A DNA stretch of 64,000 nucleotides from Pseudomonadota bacterium (GCA_023433925.1 JAEYTO010000068.1:10308-74307); one strand, 5' to 3'; positions 1 to 9,020 are shown, counted from the stretch's first letter. The notes: generated by a model from the sequence alone, not told the origin. Program-made: numbers and translations.

Positions 1-210
1 GATCGAGGGCAACAGCCCGACCGCTCGCGAGCGCCCCAGGACGTGCGGCTCGTGGTGGTTCTTGACGATCATCTCCGTTCGTTTCCGCCATCTCCGCGAT
101 CATCGAAGGCTCGACGCCCTTGTCGAGCATGGTCGTGATCCGCAAGTGCCGGATGTCCCATATGCACGCCGCGCCATCGACCTTGGAGCCGGGATGATGG
201 GCGAAAGACA
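1..210 (-). pseudogene. Decayed C-terminal fragment of a tyrosine recombinase (integrase)
   Basis: Reading the minus strand from about 210 gives HHPGSKVDGAACIWD, then DIRHLRITTMLDKGVEPSM and IAEMAET. This is the R-H-x-x-R-like core of a phage-type integrase catalytic domain. Near position 77 the frame must shift by one base to continue with EMIVKNHHEPHVLGRSRA, the usual tail of this family, in which a Tyr is normally found in the NYYEPH-like segment. Here that position reads HH, so the nucleophile is probably lost. No N-terminal part exists to the right because another gene starts at 256. The left edge of the window cuts the fragment. It is a relic and not a working integrase. Confidence 0.6.
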
Positions 211-255
211 GATTCCCACCGGCCGTCAGCGGCACGCATGATCGTAAGCCGGAAG
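211..255. other. Short junction between integrase relic and the operon end
   Basis: Forty-five bases separate the integrase relic from the stop codon of the minus-strand 503-aa gene. I see no attachment-site repeat or tRNA here. Confidence 0.4.
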
Positions 256-1767
256 TCAAGCCAGCGTGTATCCGGCGGATTCGTTCAGCAGCGAGTCCGC
301 GGCCGCTCTCCAGCCCGAGGAGCGGTCGGATTCCGGAACGCACTCCTGATACCAGAGGGCCGCCGTGGCGCGGAACGCCTCGCGCGCGGACAATGTGGCG
401 ATCATGGGCAGGGCTCGCGTGCAGGCCGTGCCCGAGCGGAGCATTTCCAGCATGCCCGCCGGCCGCCTTTCGCCCTCCGACTCATGGTGCAAGGGCATGA
501 ATACGGAGCCGAGCGCGCAACAAGGGGCGGAGGGATCGTCGGTGCGGACCAAATCGCGGCGGCCGTGGGCGACGGCGACTTCGCGCACCGCCCCGAGCAT
601 GCGGGGCAGGTAGTCAAGCATGTACATGCCGCCCAGCGGGAAAAGGCCGTGCACCTGGCTGAGCAGCACGCAGGAGCAGAACAGTCCCGGAACGAGCGTT
701 CCCTGCCTCAAGGCCTGAATGAGCGTCTCGGGCTCCAAGCTGATGGTGATGTCCTTGTGCCGCAGGCATGGCGCGGGTGACTCCTCGTACGTCAGGCGGC
801 AGCGCCTGCCCTGCGGGCTCACCAGCCAGAAAAAGGCCGTCCCGGCGTTTCCGCCGGCAGGGCCGCCGTCGATCCAGCAGCCGGGAACGCCTTGCAGGCG
901 GCCGTACAGCATGCGGCGGGCAGGTGCGTGCCCGAGGAGGAAGGAGAACAGCGAGTCTTCCTGCTCCAGCTCCTCGATGAGCAGGTCTCGGACGATCTCC
1001 TCCATGTCCAGATAGGCCAGGGCGGGTGGAGGCGGCCCCGATTCGGCGAAAAGCTCCCGCCACAAGCGGGCGTTGACGACCGTGGCCTGATCGGCAAAGC
1101 GCGGAAGCTCCAGCACGTCGGGAGCGAGCAGGAAACGCTCGGCCACATGGCGGGCAACGGCCAACTCTCCCTGGGCGAGCCGCCGCTGGCTCCATTGGCG
1201 CATGGCTTGCGCCACCTGCGGGGCCGTCAAGGCGGGCGCGGCATGGGTCATGACGTCGCCCAGCGCCTCGGGGAAAAGGGGCAGGCGCACGTACGCGCCC
1301 CGCGCATCCTGTCGCCCGAGCAGCAGGCCGCGCGGGAAGGAGTAGCTTCGAAGGGCTATTGTCGAGCATGCGAGCACGGGTATCGCTTCAGGCGGAGCCG
1401 TGTCTGCCTCGGCGGGTGCAGGAGGCCCCGCATGCCTAATGATCTCGGATAGCGCGGAGAGGAGCGTGGCCTGCGCGAACTCGGGATGGGTATTGATTCC
1501 GTGGTGGTTGGCCACAAGCACCGAGGGGTTGTCCGCCAGGCGGCGGGCAAGGCCTGCCGCGACATCCGCTCCAAGCAGCCTTGCCGTCATCCGCTCCATG
1601 CGCAGGGCCAGGCGCGGGGAGATGCGCGCACCTTGGGCATGACTTCCGGCCTCGGCCTCGACGGCTTCCGCGATGGAAACGCTCCCTAGCCCCGCATGCC
1701 AGCGGGCCACGCCCGGCAGCCTGCCGAGCACCTCCCGCACCAAGCGGTCGCCCGCGCGCTCGGCCAT
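256..1767 (-). CDS. Unrecognised 503-aa protein, last gene of a racemase/transport operon
   Basis: I do not recognise a family. The protein is predicted soluble, with no signal peptide and no clear membrane segments. Visible landmarks are an N-terminal segment with SVLVANHHGINTHPEF (about residues 80-96), a Cys-containing stretch around residue 358 (LFCSCVLLSQVHG), then LFPLGGMYMLDYLP, and several conserved-looking His/Cys residues that could suit an enzyme. Its start overlaps the stop of the upstream binding-protein gene as TGATG, so it is translationally coupled to the racemase/MFS operon and probably works with it. A role in making or modifying the amino-acid-like molecule handled by that operon is only inference. 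Confidence 0.8.
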   Translation of the reverse strand: MAERAGDRLVREVLGRLPGVARWHAGLGSVSIAEAVEAEAGSHAQGARISPRLALRMERMTARLLGADVAAGLARRLADNPSVLVANHHGINTHPEFAQATLLSALSEIIRHAGPPAPAEADTAPPEAIPVLACSTIALRSYSFPRGLLLGRQDARGAYVRLPLFPEALGDVMTHAAPALTAPQVAQAMRQWSQRRLAQGELAVARHVAERFLLAPDVLELPRFADQATVVNARLWRELFAESGPPPPALAYLDMEEIVRDLLIEELEQEDSLFSFLLGHAPARRMLYGRLQGVPGCWIDGGPAGGNAGTAFFWLVSPQGRRCRLTYEESPAPCLRHKDITISLEPETLIQALRQGTLVPGLFCSCVLLSQVHGLFPLGGMYMLDYLPRMLGAVREVAVAHGRRDLVRTDDPSAPCCALGSVFMPLHHESEGERRPAGMLEMLRSGTACTRALPMIATLSAREAFRATAALWYQECVPESDRSSGWRAAADSLLNESAGYTLA

Positions 1768-2987
1768 CAGCGCCCCCTATGCTCCTTGCCGCCGGCGTAG
1801 AGCCTGTCCACGGCGAGCAGCAGGCTGAAGGGCGGCGTCCAGCCCATCCTTCGAGCGGTATCCATGTTGAGCGAAATGCTGATCTCGTTCTCGAACCAGT
1901 TGGGAGCCTTGCGCGGAGAGGCGCCGTCAAGAATCATGGCCAAGGCGTTGGCCGCGAACAGTCCTTCCTTGTCCGGCGACGCCTGCGCGATGTCCAGCAG
2001 GATTCCCTGCCGCACACCGCCTGGAATGTGCTGGGCGAAGGTGGGGATTCCCCGCGCATGGAACGGCTCCGCGAGTTCCGGCGCGGCCTCGGCGGTCAGC
2101 GCGTTGTTGACCGTGAAATACATGGCGTCCACCCGCGGGGCCAGCTCCTCGTGGCAGGCGAGCAGGCGCGCATGCGTCACGGCGACGTCCGGCACGTCGA
2201 AGGCGGCCGTGCAGGGCACGAGGGTTATGTCCAGCAGGGCGGCGACCTCGCGGATCATATCGATGCCGGCGGCGCTCCGCCCGTCGGGCGTGTCCTCGTA
2301 CGTGATGCCCAGGCGGTTGAACCGGAATATCTTATGGAAGAAGACGACCTGGCGGGGCAGGCGATCGGGCTCGATCATGGCGTAGACATGGTCCCGCCCT
2401 GAATCGAGCGGGGTCTTCATGATCCCCGCGCCGTGGGCGTCGCTGGCGCTCAGCGCCATGACCGGCACGGCGTGCTCGTCCGTGGCCATGTCCACGCCGG
2501 CCCAGGTGCCCATGGCGAGGATGAGGTCCACGTCGCCCCGCTCCCTGATGCGCTGGAGGATGGCGGCCTTGTTGCGCTTCCTGTCCTCGTCGCTCCAGTC
2601 GGCCGAATAGAACCCGTCCGGCAGGAACTGGAGCGTGCCGCCAGTGGCGCTGGAGAGTGCGGCGAGCCGCCGCCACGACTCCCGCGAGGTTCCCTGCGCC
2701 GGCACGTCCGGGAGTAGTCCGCGTTGCCGCAGCCCCAGGATCAGGCCTTGCAGGACCATATCGTAATCGCCATACGGGCCGCCCTCGACGTAAATCGCTC
2801 GCACGGGCCCTTGCGCTCCGCTGGGGGCGGCGACGCCGAGCGCCAGGCAGGTCAGGAGCAGCAGCATGAGGCATGTGCCAGGCAGCCTTCGCGGCCTTTT
2901 CGCAAGGGGGCGGGGCGGGCATGCGTCAGGCGCGGGCGCGGTGTGTCCTGGACAGGCCCGGAGGAATGATGGTCGCCGCTGCTTCAT
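1767..2987 (-). CDS. Periplasmic ABC_sub_bind-type (TrpX-like) substrate-binding protein, second paralogue
   Basis: Exported binding protein of the ABC_sub_bind (DUF534/TrpX-like) type, 406 aa from the ATG at 2987. That ATG overlaps the racemase stop as ATGA. A hydrophobic stretch (LMLLLLTCLALGVAAPSGAQ) after a long basic n-region acts as signal peptide, and a shorter start at the internal Met just before it is possible. After it comes AIYVEGGPYGDYDMVLQGL, matching the AYLETGPYWSYD start of the other binding protein in this operon (6518-7642), so the two are paralogues. The middle contains DLILAMGTWAG, typical of the family's first lobe. No ABC permease or ATPase gene lies nearby, so it may feed the MFS carrier or act as a sensor partner. 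The ligand is unknown. Confidence 0.82.
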   Translation of the reverse strand: MKQRRPSFLRACPGHTAPAPDACPPRPLAKRPRRLPGTCLMLLLLTCLALGVAAPSGAQGPVRAIYVEGGPYGDYDMVLQGLILGLRQRGLLPDVPAQGTSRESWRRLAALSSATGGTLQFLPDGFYSADWSDEDRKRNKAAILQRIRERGDVDLILAMGTWAGVDMATDEHAVPVMALSASDAHGAGIMKTPLDSGRDHVYAMIEPDRLPRQVVFFHKIFRFNRLGITYEDTPDGRSAAGIDMIREVAALLDITLVPCTAAFDVPDVAVTHARLLACHEELAPRVDAMYFTVNNALTAEAAPELAEPFHARGIPTFAQHIPGGVRQGILLDIAQASPDKEGLFAANALAMILDGASPRKAPNWFENEISISLNMDTARRMGWTPPFSLLLAVDRLYAGGKEHRGR

Positions 2988-4117
2988 GACACGTGCCTGC
3001 GCGGCGGAAGGTAGCCGTGTTGGAGCTGGCGCGGCAGGTCGCTGTCGCGTATGGCGGCAATGGTGACGCTCTGCGTGCGGAAAGCCCGCGCCATGGCCCA
3101 ATATCCGGGGTGAAACAGGATCTCCTGCCCGACATCGACCGGCTCGCGGCAGTTGGTCACGTCGAGGACCATGTAGCCGGAGCTCAATCCGACGATCTCC
3201 GCCCCGGGCAGGATGCAGGCCAGATCGCCCGCCTCCGTGTGGAAGCGCCCGATGTCGAGCAGCGCGCGCACTCGCCTGCCGAATGCCGGGGCGCTCGGCA
3301 GGCGAGACTCCTGGCCGTCGGCATGGTGCAGGATCGGTCGCGGGGTGGGGCTCATCATTCTGGTGCGCACCTCGAGCACCTCGGCTGTTATCATGCAGAC
3401 ATCCCGTCGGAAGGGGCCGCCGGGCAGCTCCCGTCGCAGATAGATGTCCTCGCCCAAGAGGAACGGATCGCCCACGCGCACCTCGGTGATGGGGCCTGCG
3501 CCGTGGGCGTCGAGCCAGTGGCAGAAGATCGAGCCGCCCGCGCTGACCACGGGGTCGGCGACGCCTTTGCCGGCGAACAGGTCCTTGAGCCGGGACATGT
3601 CGCGGATGACGTCCGCATCGGGGCCACGGGCGCCGAGACAGGCCAGCGTGGCTCCGAATCCAGCGATGCGTATGCTCCGGAAGCGCCGCGCGCGGTCGAG
3701 GACATCCGCGACCTCATCGATGCCCAGCCCCTCGCGGCCGTCGCCGAGATCGACCATGAGCAGCACCTCATGACGCCGGCCAAGGGCGGCCGCCGCCGCA
3801 TCCAGGCTGGAGAGGGCCTCCGGCGTGGACTGGAAGCTCCTGGCGAACCGCTCCACGACGAGGCCGGCCTGGGACAGGGGGCACAGTTGGATCAGCACGC
3901 GCTCCACATCCGGCCCGCCGTCGAACAGAATGGGCTCGGCGCGCTCGGCAAAGCCGAAGCGCGTGAATCCGCGCACCCGGAGCACCTCCATCGAGGCGGG
4001 ATGGCTGGCGACGGCCTTGAGCACCGGCAGGACATCCACGTTCCACAGCCGGGCGAGGGCGCGCGTCTGCTCGGCGTTGTGCGCCAGGGCATCCAGGTTG
4101 AGCAGAATGCGCGGCAT
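2984..4117 (-). CDS. Ornithine/alanine-racemase-like PLP-dependent amino acid racemase
   Basis: A 377-aa fold-type III PLP enzyme resembling the alanine/ornithine racemase (Orr) family. The N-terminal LNLDALAHNAEQTRALA helix is followed by DVLPVLKAVASHP, whose Lys is the expected PLP Schiff-base residue. Next come LLMVDLGDGREGLG and TEVRVGDPFLLGEDIY, both characteristic of the Orr branch and unlike classical Alr (VVKANAYGHG). It should interconvert L and D forms of an amino acid in the cytoplasm, and the substrate cannot be read from sequence. The start overlaps the upstream MFS stop as TGATG and the stop overlaps the next gene as ATGA. Tight coupling to a carrier and two binding proteins suggests export or uptake of a D-amino acid or derivative. 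Supply of D-residues to the nearby NRPS is possible but unsupported. Confidence 0.85.
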   Translation of the reverse strand: MPRILLNLDALAHNAEQTRALARLWNVDVLPVLKAVASHPASMEVLRVRGFTRFGFAERAEPILFDGGPDVERVLIQLCPLSQAGLVVERFARSFQSTPEALSSLDAAAAALGRRHEVLLMVDLGDGREGLGIDEVADVLDRARRFRSIRIAGFGATLACLGARGPDADVIRDMSRLKDLFAGKGVADPVVSAGGSIFCHWLDAHGAGPITEVRVGDPFLLGEDIYLRRELPGGPFRRDVCMITAEVLEVRTRMMSPTPRPILHHADGQESRLPSAPAFGRRVRALLDIGRFHTEAGDLACILPGAEIVGLSSGYMVLDVTNCREPVDVGQEILFHPGYWAMARAFRTQSVTIAAIRDSDLPRQLQHGYLPPRRHVS

Positions 4118-6498
4118 CAGTTCCTCTCCCTGGTGGCGAGCAGGAACGCGGCCGAGCAGACGATGAAGACCAGCCCGCCCATGAGCGCGAAACTTTCGGG
4201 CTGGACGAGCAGCATGGCGGCGCCGAAAACGAGCGGCCCGACGACCTGCCCGAGGCGCTCGACGGCGTTGGACAGGCTCAGGGCCTGCTCGCTGCCGATT
4301 TTCGTGGTGGCGCGGCAGCCCAGGAGGAACGAACTCTGGGCGGTGACACACACGGCAAGGAAGAACCCAAGGAGCGTGACCGAGGCCAAGGCGCTCCAGT
4401 AGGGCGGCAGAAGCGACTGGGGCAGGGCCAGGATCAGCAGGCAGGCTCCCCCGAGGCAGCCGCCCAGGGTGATGGCCAGCGCCTTCCTCGATAGCCGCTC
4501 CACCCTCGGGGCCACGAGGGGGCTCAGGCAGATGAAGGCCAGGCTGAAGACCATGAACACGCGGCCGATGTCGGACTGGCTGGTCCCGGCCTTGTTCAGG
4601 GACAGGGGAATGAGGTAGTTGACGAGCCCCACCGTGACGACCGCGCCCGGAAAGAGGCTGAGCGCCAGGAGCGAGAGGACCTTGCCGTCGAGCAGGAACC
4701 CGCGGACCGAGGCGAGAGAGGCGCGCGGCGGCTTCTTGCGTGCGTGCTCGCGCTTCCATCGCCCGACCGAGGCGAGGCTCACGAGGAGGAGCAGTCCGAG
4801 CAGCGCGGCGGCGGTGGAGAAGACGACGGCGTAGCCCACCCTGTCGGCGAGCATGGCGCCCATGGCGCTGCCGCAGAGCCCGCCTGCGTACACTCCGGCG
4901 AACATGGAGGCGATGCTCGCGCCCCTGGCGTCGGTCGGGGAGGCGGACACGGTCAAGTTTTGCAGGGACATGATGCCGAGTCCGTAGCCGAATCCGACCA
5001 CCGCGCGGGACAGCACGTACCAGGCCGAGCCGGCGCAGAAGGCGGAGCCGAGGCTGCCCAGCGTCGCGAGGGCGATGCCGACGTGCAGGGGCTGGGCAGG
5101 TGCGCGCCTGGCCGCCCAGGCTCCGGCCGCCAGAACGGCCAGTCCGGCCGCGCCCATTTCGGCCGAAACCGGCAGCCCCAGGAGGAAATCCGACGATCCG
5201 GCGGACGCCGATGTCGCCAGCTCCTTCATGCGCAATGGAATGAAGGACAGGCTCATGTCCAGGGCGACGAGCAGCCAGAAGGCGATGCCGCGCAGGACGC
5301 CCCGTTGCGCGGGCATATCCCCTTCCTGGCGCTTGCCGCCGAGCAGGGCGAGCAGCATGAAGGCCAGCTCGCCCATGAGCAGCAGCGAGATCACGAAGGC
5401 CGTGGCCGTATCGAGGGCGCTGGCCTTGAGGGACGAGGCCAGCAGGCTCGGATCCGCCCAGGCCCTGACCGTCGCCGTCTGCCTGCCGGTGGCTCCGTCG
5501 TGGAGCGTCGCCGCCACCGCAGCCTGGCCGCTGTCCGGACCGGGCTCCGAGCCGGAGGCGTGGAGCACGGCGCCGGACAGGTCCTCGATGGCGATCCGGC
5601 CAAGTTCGGGACTCATGGCGCGAAGTTGGCGCAGCGTGTCTTCCAGGCCGCCCATCTCGTCGATGCCCACCCCCATGTCGAGGATGTGCTGGATCTTGCC
5701 CGCCAGCGAGAACGCGTGCTGGCGCGTGATGTCGCGCAGCGCCTTGCCGGTGGCTTCGTGGGCCGTGGAGAGGAGCAGGATGGAGCAGGCCGTCTGCACG
5801 AGCAGCAGGGGCAGGAGCACGCTCGTCACGAGGCGCTTGCGGCGAACGCGTCCCTGGGCGTCGCGCAGGGGGACGACGCGCAGCAGAATGGGCAGGATGG
5901 CCAGCAGGGCCAGGGTGCAGACGCCGAAGATGATCAGCATCCTGGAGAAGAAGCTGTCGAGCGTGGCGGCGTACAGCTCCTTGTCGATGACGAGGGCGAG
6001 ATATCCGACATGGTCTCCCGGCCCGGCGACCGCATCCCTCTCCATGAGGCCGAGGCTCAGATAGATGGCGCTGCCTTTGAGCGCCTTGAACATGTGCGCC
6101 TCCGGCCCGGCGTCCATGACGGCGAGATCGTCCTGGTCCCCGCTCGTCTCGGGGATGGAGGAGATCCTGGGAGTCCGCAGCGCGCTCCTGGGATCGCCGC
6201 CATGCCACTGCGCCACCGCGCCGTCGGGCTGGACGAGCGCCACGGCGCGGACGTGCGGAGCCGCGCGCGTGGCGATGTCGGCAAGCTGGGGGAAAGCCTG
6301 AAAGCGCGTCAGCGTCTTGCCCATGTCGAAGCCGCTTTCGACATCGCGGGCAAGGGACGTGCAGATTTCGCGGTAGGGGGAGAGGATGGTCCTTCTGTAT
6401 TCCTTCTCGAAGGAAAACCATTGCAGCGCCGCGAAGAAGAGCTGGCTGAGGACGATGCAGGCGGCGCAGCTTATGAAAAGGCGAGCCGGTGATCTCAT
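4117..6498 (-). CDS. MFS transporter with N-terminal sensor-like extracytoplasmic domains
   Basis: A 793-aa membrane protein, nearly twice the size of an ordinary MFS carrier. TM1 is at about residues 8-28, then a cache-like extracytoplasmic segment (about 30-185) ending in GYLALVIDKELYAATLDSFF, and TM2 (about 188-210). A basic loop, TM3 (about 225-245) and a second extracytoplasmic segment (about 248-360) follow, then TM4. The rest (about 385-790) is a full MFS domain with roughly twelve helices, including SFIPLRMKEL and SRAVVGFGYGLGIMSLQNL. The front part resembles the sensory half of a chemoreceptor or kinase, with a transporter in place of the output domain. It lies 19 bp after a binding-protein gene and overlaps the racemase start. 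Transport regulated by an external ligand is inferred. Confidence 0.82.
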   Translation of the reverse strand: MRSPARLFISCAACIVLSQLFFAALQWFSFEKEYRRTILSPYREICTSLARDVESGFDMGKTLTRFQAFPQLADIATRAAPHVRAVALVQPDGAVAQWHGGDPRSALRTPRISSIPETSGDQDDLAVMDAGPEAHMFKALKGSAIYLSLGLMERDAVAGPGDHVGYLALVIDKELYAATLDSFFSRMLIIFGVCTLALLAILPILLRVVPLRDAQGRVRRKRLVTSVLLPLLLVQTACSILLLSTAHEATGKALRDITRQHAFSLAGKIQHILDMGVGIDEMGGLEDTLRQLRAMSPELGRIAIEDLSGAVLHASGSEPGPDSGQAAVAATLHDGATGRQTATVRAWADPSLLASSLKASALDTATAFVISLLLMGELAFMLLALLGGKRQEGDMPAQRGVLRGIAFWLLVALDMSLSFIPLRMKELATSASAGSSDFLLGLPVSAEMGAAGLAVLAAGAWAARRAPAQPLHVGIALATLGSLGSAFCAGSAWYVLSRAVVGFGYGLGIMSLQNLTVSASPTDARGASIASMFAGVYAGGLCGSAMGAMLADRVGYAVVFSTAAALLGLLLLVSLASVGRWKREHARKKPPRASLASVRGFLLDGKVLSLLALSLFPGAVVTVGLVNYLIPLSLNKAGTSQSDIGRVFMVFSLAFICLSPLVAPRVERLSRKALAITLGGCLGGACLLILALPQSLLPPYWSALASVTLLGFFLAVCVTAQSSFLLGCRATTKIGSEQALSLSNAVERLGQVVGPLVFGAAMLLVQPESFALMGGLVFIVCSAAFLLATRERN

Positions 6499-6517
6499 GT
6501 GGCTGTCCAGTTCGCCG

Positions 6518-7642
6518 TCACTGGGCCGGGGTTCCCCCGAAGCGTCGTTGCTTGAGGTACAGCTCGTCCGTGGTGATGAGCACGTTGGATGAAAGGTCGA
6601 TGCCGTTGCGGACCGCGGATTCCAGGTTGATGATCAGGCGATAGTTGTGCGGCATGATCATGGACAGGTCTCCGGGCCTGGCGCCCGTCAGGCTGAGGAT
6701 GATCTGCCTGGCCTGGAAGAGGCCGACGGCGTCGTCGTCGAAGACCAGGAGCCCCATGGTGGCGAAATGCTTGACCTGGTCACGGTCGTCGGCGGCGAAG
6801 GTGGGAATGCGGCCGGCGTCGAGCAGGTCGTAGATGGGCGTGGGATCGACCGATTGCAGATCGACGCAATTCAGGCTGGGGATGAACAGCGCCTCCGCGC
6901 CGCGCGCCAGCAGGTCCTTGACCCCCTCGACGCACTCCTCGACCGTCTCCGCGGCGCTCAGCCTGTCATGCTCGATGACGGTGAAGCCCCTTTCCCTGCC
7001 CACCTCCTGGGCGTCGCGGACATATGCGTATATCTTTCCGACTTCCGTGTTGTTGTACATGAGGCCGAGCTTCTTGAACTTCACGAGCTGGTGAAAGACG
7101 ATGAACATGTACGGACCGGCGTCCGTGTTGAGGAAGGTCGTGAAGTTGGGCGCGCCGGAATCGGTCGCGCTCCGCACGATGCCGGCCGCCAGCGGGTTGC
7201 TGATGGAGGCGCCCACGACGGGGAAGGCCCCGGTGTTTTCCGCCAGCGCCGCCTGCGTCGCCTCCGTCCCGAAGCTGAGCAGCAGATCGATATCGTCGCG
7301 CCGGAATATCTCCCGCACGCGGCCGCGGTATCCGGCGCGGTTCTCCTCGCCCCAGCCGAGGCTGAACCTGAGCTCCGCCGGGAAGGTCACGGCCTTGTCC
7401 CATCCGTGGCGCGCCAGCCCCGCCCTGATCTTCTCCAGCATCAGATCGTAGCTCCAGTACGGCCCCGTCTCCAGGTAGGCCACGCGGAAGATCCTGCCCG
7501 CGGGCGGCGGCGGAAGCTGCTCCTTCCCGGAGACGCCAACGGAACCGGCGTGGCCCGGCAGGGGCTCGGCCAAGGGCGTCAGCAGGACGAGCGCAAGGAG
7601 CAGGGCCTGCAATCCCCGCGTCGTGAAGGGCCGTGACGGCAT
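6518..7642 (-). CDS. Periplasmic ABC_sub_bind-type (TrpX-like) substrate-binding protein, first paralogue
   Basis: A 374-aa secreted protein with a signal peptide (hydrophobic core LQALLLALVLLTPLA, cleavage probably near GHAG). The mature part begins with RVAYLETGPYWSYDLMLEKI and has IDLLLSFGTEATQAAL, GLMYNNTEVGKIYA and a second-lobe segment EALFIPSLNCVD, the usual layout of ABC_sub_bind proteins that bind small amino-acid-like ligands. It lies 3 bp downstream of the 66-aa membrane protein and 19 bp upstream of the MFS gene. Its paralogue is the last but one gene of the same operon. No cognate ABC ATPase is present. It could deliver ligand to the sensor domains of the MFS fusion, which is inference. 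Confidence 0.88.
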   Translation of the reverse strand: MPSRPFTTRGLQALLLALVLLTPLAEPLPGHAGSVGVSGKEQLPPPPAGRIFRVAYLETGPYWSYDLMLEKIRAGLARHGWDKAVTFPAELRFSLGWGEENRAGYRGRVREIFRRDDIDLLLSFGTEATQAALAENTGAFPVVGASISNPLAAGIVRSATDSGAPNFTTFLNTDAGPYMFIVFHQLVKFKKLGLMYNNTEVGKIYAYVRDAQEVGRERGFTVIEHDRLSAAETVEECVEGVKDLLARGAEALFIPSLNCVDLQSVDPTPIYDLLDAGRIPTFAADDRDQVKHFATMGLLVFDDDAVGLFQARQIILSLTGARPGDLSMIMPHNYRLIINLESAVRNGIDLSSNVLITTDELYLKQRRFGGTPAQ

Positions 7643-7645
7643 GGC

Positions 7646-7846
7646 TCAGCTGCCCCGGCCGCCCGGCTGGCTGTTCCGCGTCTTGCCCTTGACCGGGGTC
7701 GAGGCGATGACGAGCAGGCATCCGACCGCGGGCGTGAGCAGGAGGCTGGCGAAGAAATAGCCCCAGAAGCCGAGGCGATAGTCCTTGCCCCACCAGGCGA
7801 TGAGCAGGCTGGCGAGGCTGTAGATGATGACCAGCTGTGGATGCAT
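7646..7846 (-). CDS. Small two-TM membrane protein (66 aa)
   Basis: A short membrane protein that starts at the ATG at 7846, preceded by a strong AAGGAG ribosome site. A longer reading upstream would overlap the prohibitin-like gene and has no site. It has two hydrophobic helices (LVIIYSLASLLIAWW and FFASLLLTPAVGCLLVIA) and a basic tail rich in Lys, Arg and Gly. I do not recognise a named family. It sits between the SPFH protein and the first binding protein, so it may be an accessory of either. Confidence 0.75.
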   Translation of the reverse strand: MHPQLVIIYSLASLLIAWWGKDYRLGFWGYFFASLLLTPAVGCLLVIASTPVKGKTRNSQPGGRGS

Positions 7847-7883
7847 GGGAGTCTCCTTCCTCGTTCGCGGGGCGCGAAAACGG

Positions 7884-9020
7884 TTATTGCTCTCCCGGCT
7901 TGCCGGCGGGGGCTTGAGGGGTGGCGGATTGCCGCCCGCCTGGGGAGAAGAGGGACTTGAGATCCTGCATGGCCGCGTCCAGGGGGCCGAGATCGATGCG
8001 CTCGAGGTACCCTCCGGCATCCTTCAGAATGCCATCCGCCGGAGCGGGCGCGGTCCGCTGGTGCGCGGGCTTGAGCAGGGCCGCGCTCCGCCCGCCCGCG
8101 GCATCGGCCGAGCCTTGGGGCATCGGGGCATCGGGATTGAGGATGAGGGGTAGCCCGTCCTTGCCGCCGACCACCACGACCTTGCTGTTGGGGGACTTGG
8201 CCAGTTCGCGCGTGGCTTCGATGCCCTGCCAGCGCAGGAACTGCTCGCTCATGTTCGTGTTGACGGTCTCCTGCGTCATGCGCACGGCCTGCGCATCGAT
8301 GAACCTGGCCTTGTAGCGCTCCGCCGCCTCCTGGACCTTGTAGGCCTGGCGGAGGACCTCCTGCTCGGCGACGAACTTCTCGTTGATGGCGGCCTCCACG
8401 ACCGGAGGCAGGCGCACGGCGCGGATGAACAGGTTGTCGACGATGATCGGGTTGCGCCCGAGGGCCTCCATCATGGTCACGTGCATGACATCCTGGATGG
8501 AGCGCGAGGTCTCCGAGTAGAAATCGGACTTGTCGTACTGGCTGGAGATGCTGCGCACGGCCGCGCGCAGGGTCGGGATGACCAGCTTCTCGCGGTAGTC
8601 GAGACCGACGGTGGTCAGCAGAACGGGCGTCTTGGAGGGCTCCGGGTGGTAGAGCACGGAGACATCCATCTCCAGGGCGAGTCCATGCTTGGTGAGCACG
8701 GAGAAGGTGTGCATCTCCTCTGTGATGCGGGAATCGAAGACGTAGAGCCTGTCCCAGGGGAACACGAGGTGCGTTCCTTCCGGGTAGACCGTGTCCATGT
8801 CCGTGCCGCCGAGGAATCGCTTGTAAAGCACGCCCACATGGCCGGGCGGGATCAGTATGAGTATGTGAGGCCAGAGCAGCAGCAGGATTATCGCCATGGC
8901 GATGGCCCAGCCCGTGAGCGCGCCCCTGCGCTCGCGCAGCCGAGCGGAAAGCCCGAGCTTGCGTCCGGCAGGCTCGGGAGTCTGCTCCCGCGGCCCTGCT
9001 TCCATCTTGGCTAGAGTCAT
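7884..9020 (-). CDS. SPFH/prohibitin (Band 7) domain membrane protein
   Basis: A 378-aa protein with a cytoplasmic basic N-terminus, one TM helix (about residues 38-58, AMAIILLLLWPHILILI) and the SPFH entry motif PPGHVGVLYKRFLGG. The SPFH domain runs to about residue 200 and includes RAAVRSISSQYDKSDFYSE. A charged helical stretch (VVEAAINEKFVAEQEVLRQAYKVQ) then leads to a low-complexity, Pro/Ala-rich C-terminus. Such proteins form membrane scaffolds or regulate proteases. It is the first gene of the minus-strand operon ending at 256, and AAGGA lies just upstream of the ATG. Whether it belongs functionally to the racemase/transport set is not clear. Confidence 0.88.
   Translation of the reverse strand: MTLAKMEAGPREQTPEPAGRKLGLSARLRERRGALTGWAIAMAIILLLLWPHILILIPPGHVGVLYKRFLGGTDMDTVYPEGTHLVFPWDRLYVFDSRITEEMHTFSVLTKHGLALEMDVSVLYHPEPSKTPVLLTTVGLDYREKLVIPTLRAAVRSISSQYDKSDFYSETSRSIQDVMHVTMMEALGRNPIIVDNLFIRAVRLPPVVEAAINEKFVAEQEVLRQAYKVQEAAERYKARFIDAQAVRMTQETVNTNMSEQFLRWQGIEATRELAKSPNSKVVVVGGKDGLPLILNPDAPMPQGSADAAGGRSAALLKPAHQRTAPAPADGILKDAGGYLERIDLGPLDAAMQDLKSLFSPGGRQSATPQAPAGKPGEQ

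Noticed and set aside
2984..6421. 1145-codon open frame on the minus strand running through the MFS gene into the racemase
   Set aside because: Only its last part (from the ATG at 4117) is the racemase. The upstream part is Arg/Ala/Pro-rich high-GC shadow of the MFS gene in another frame.
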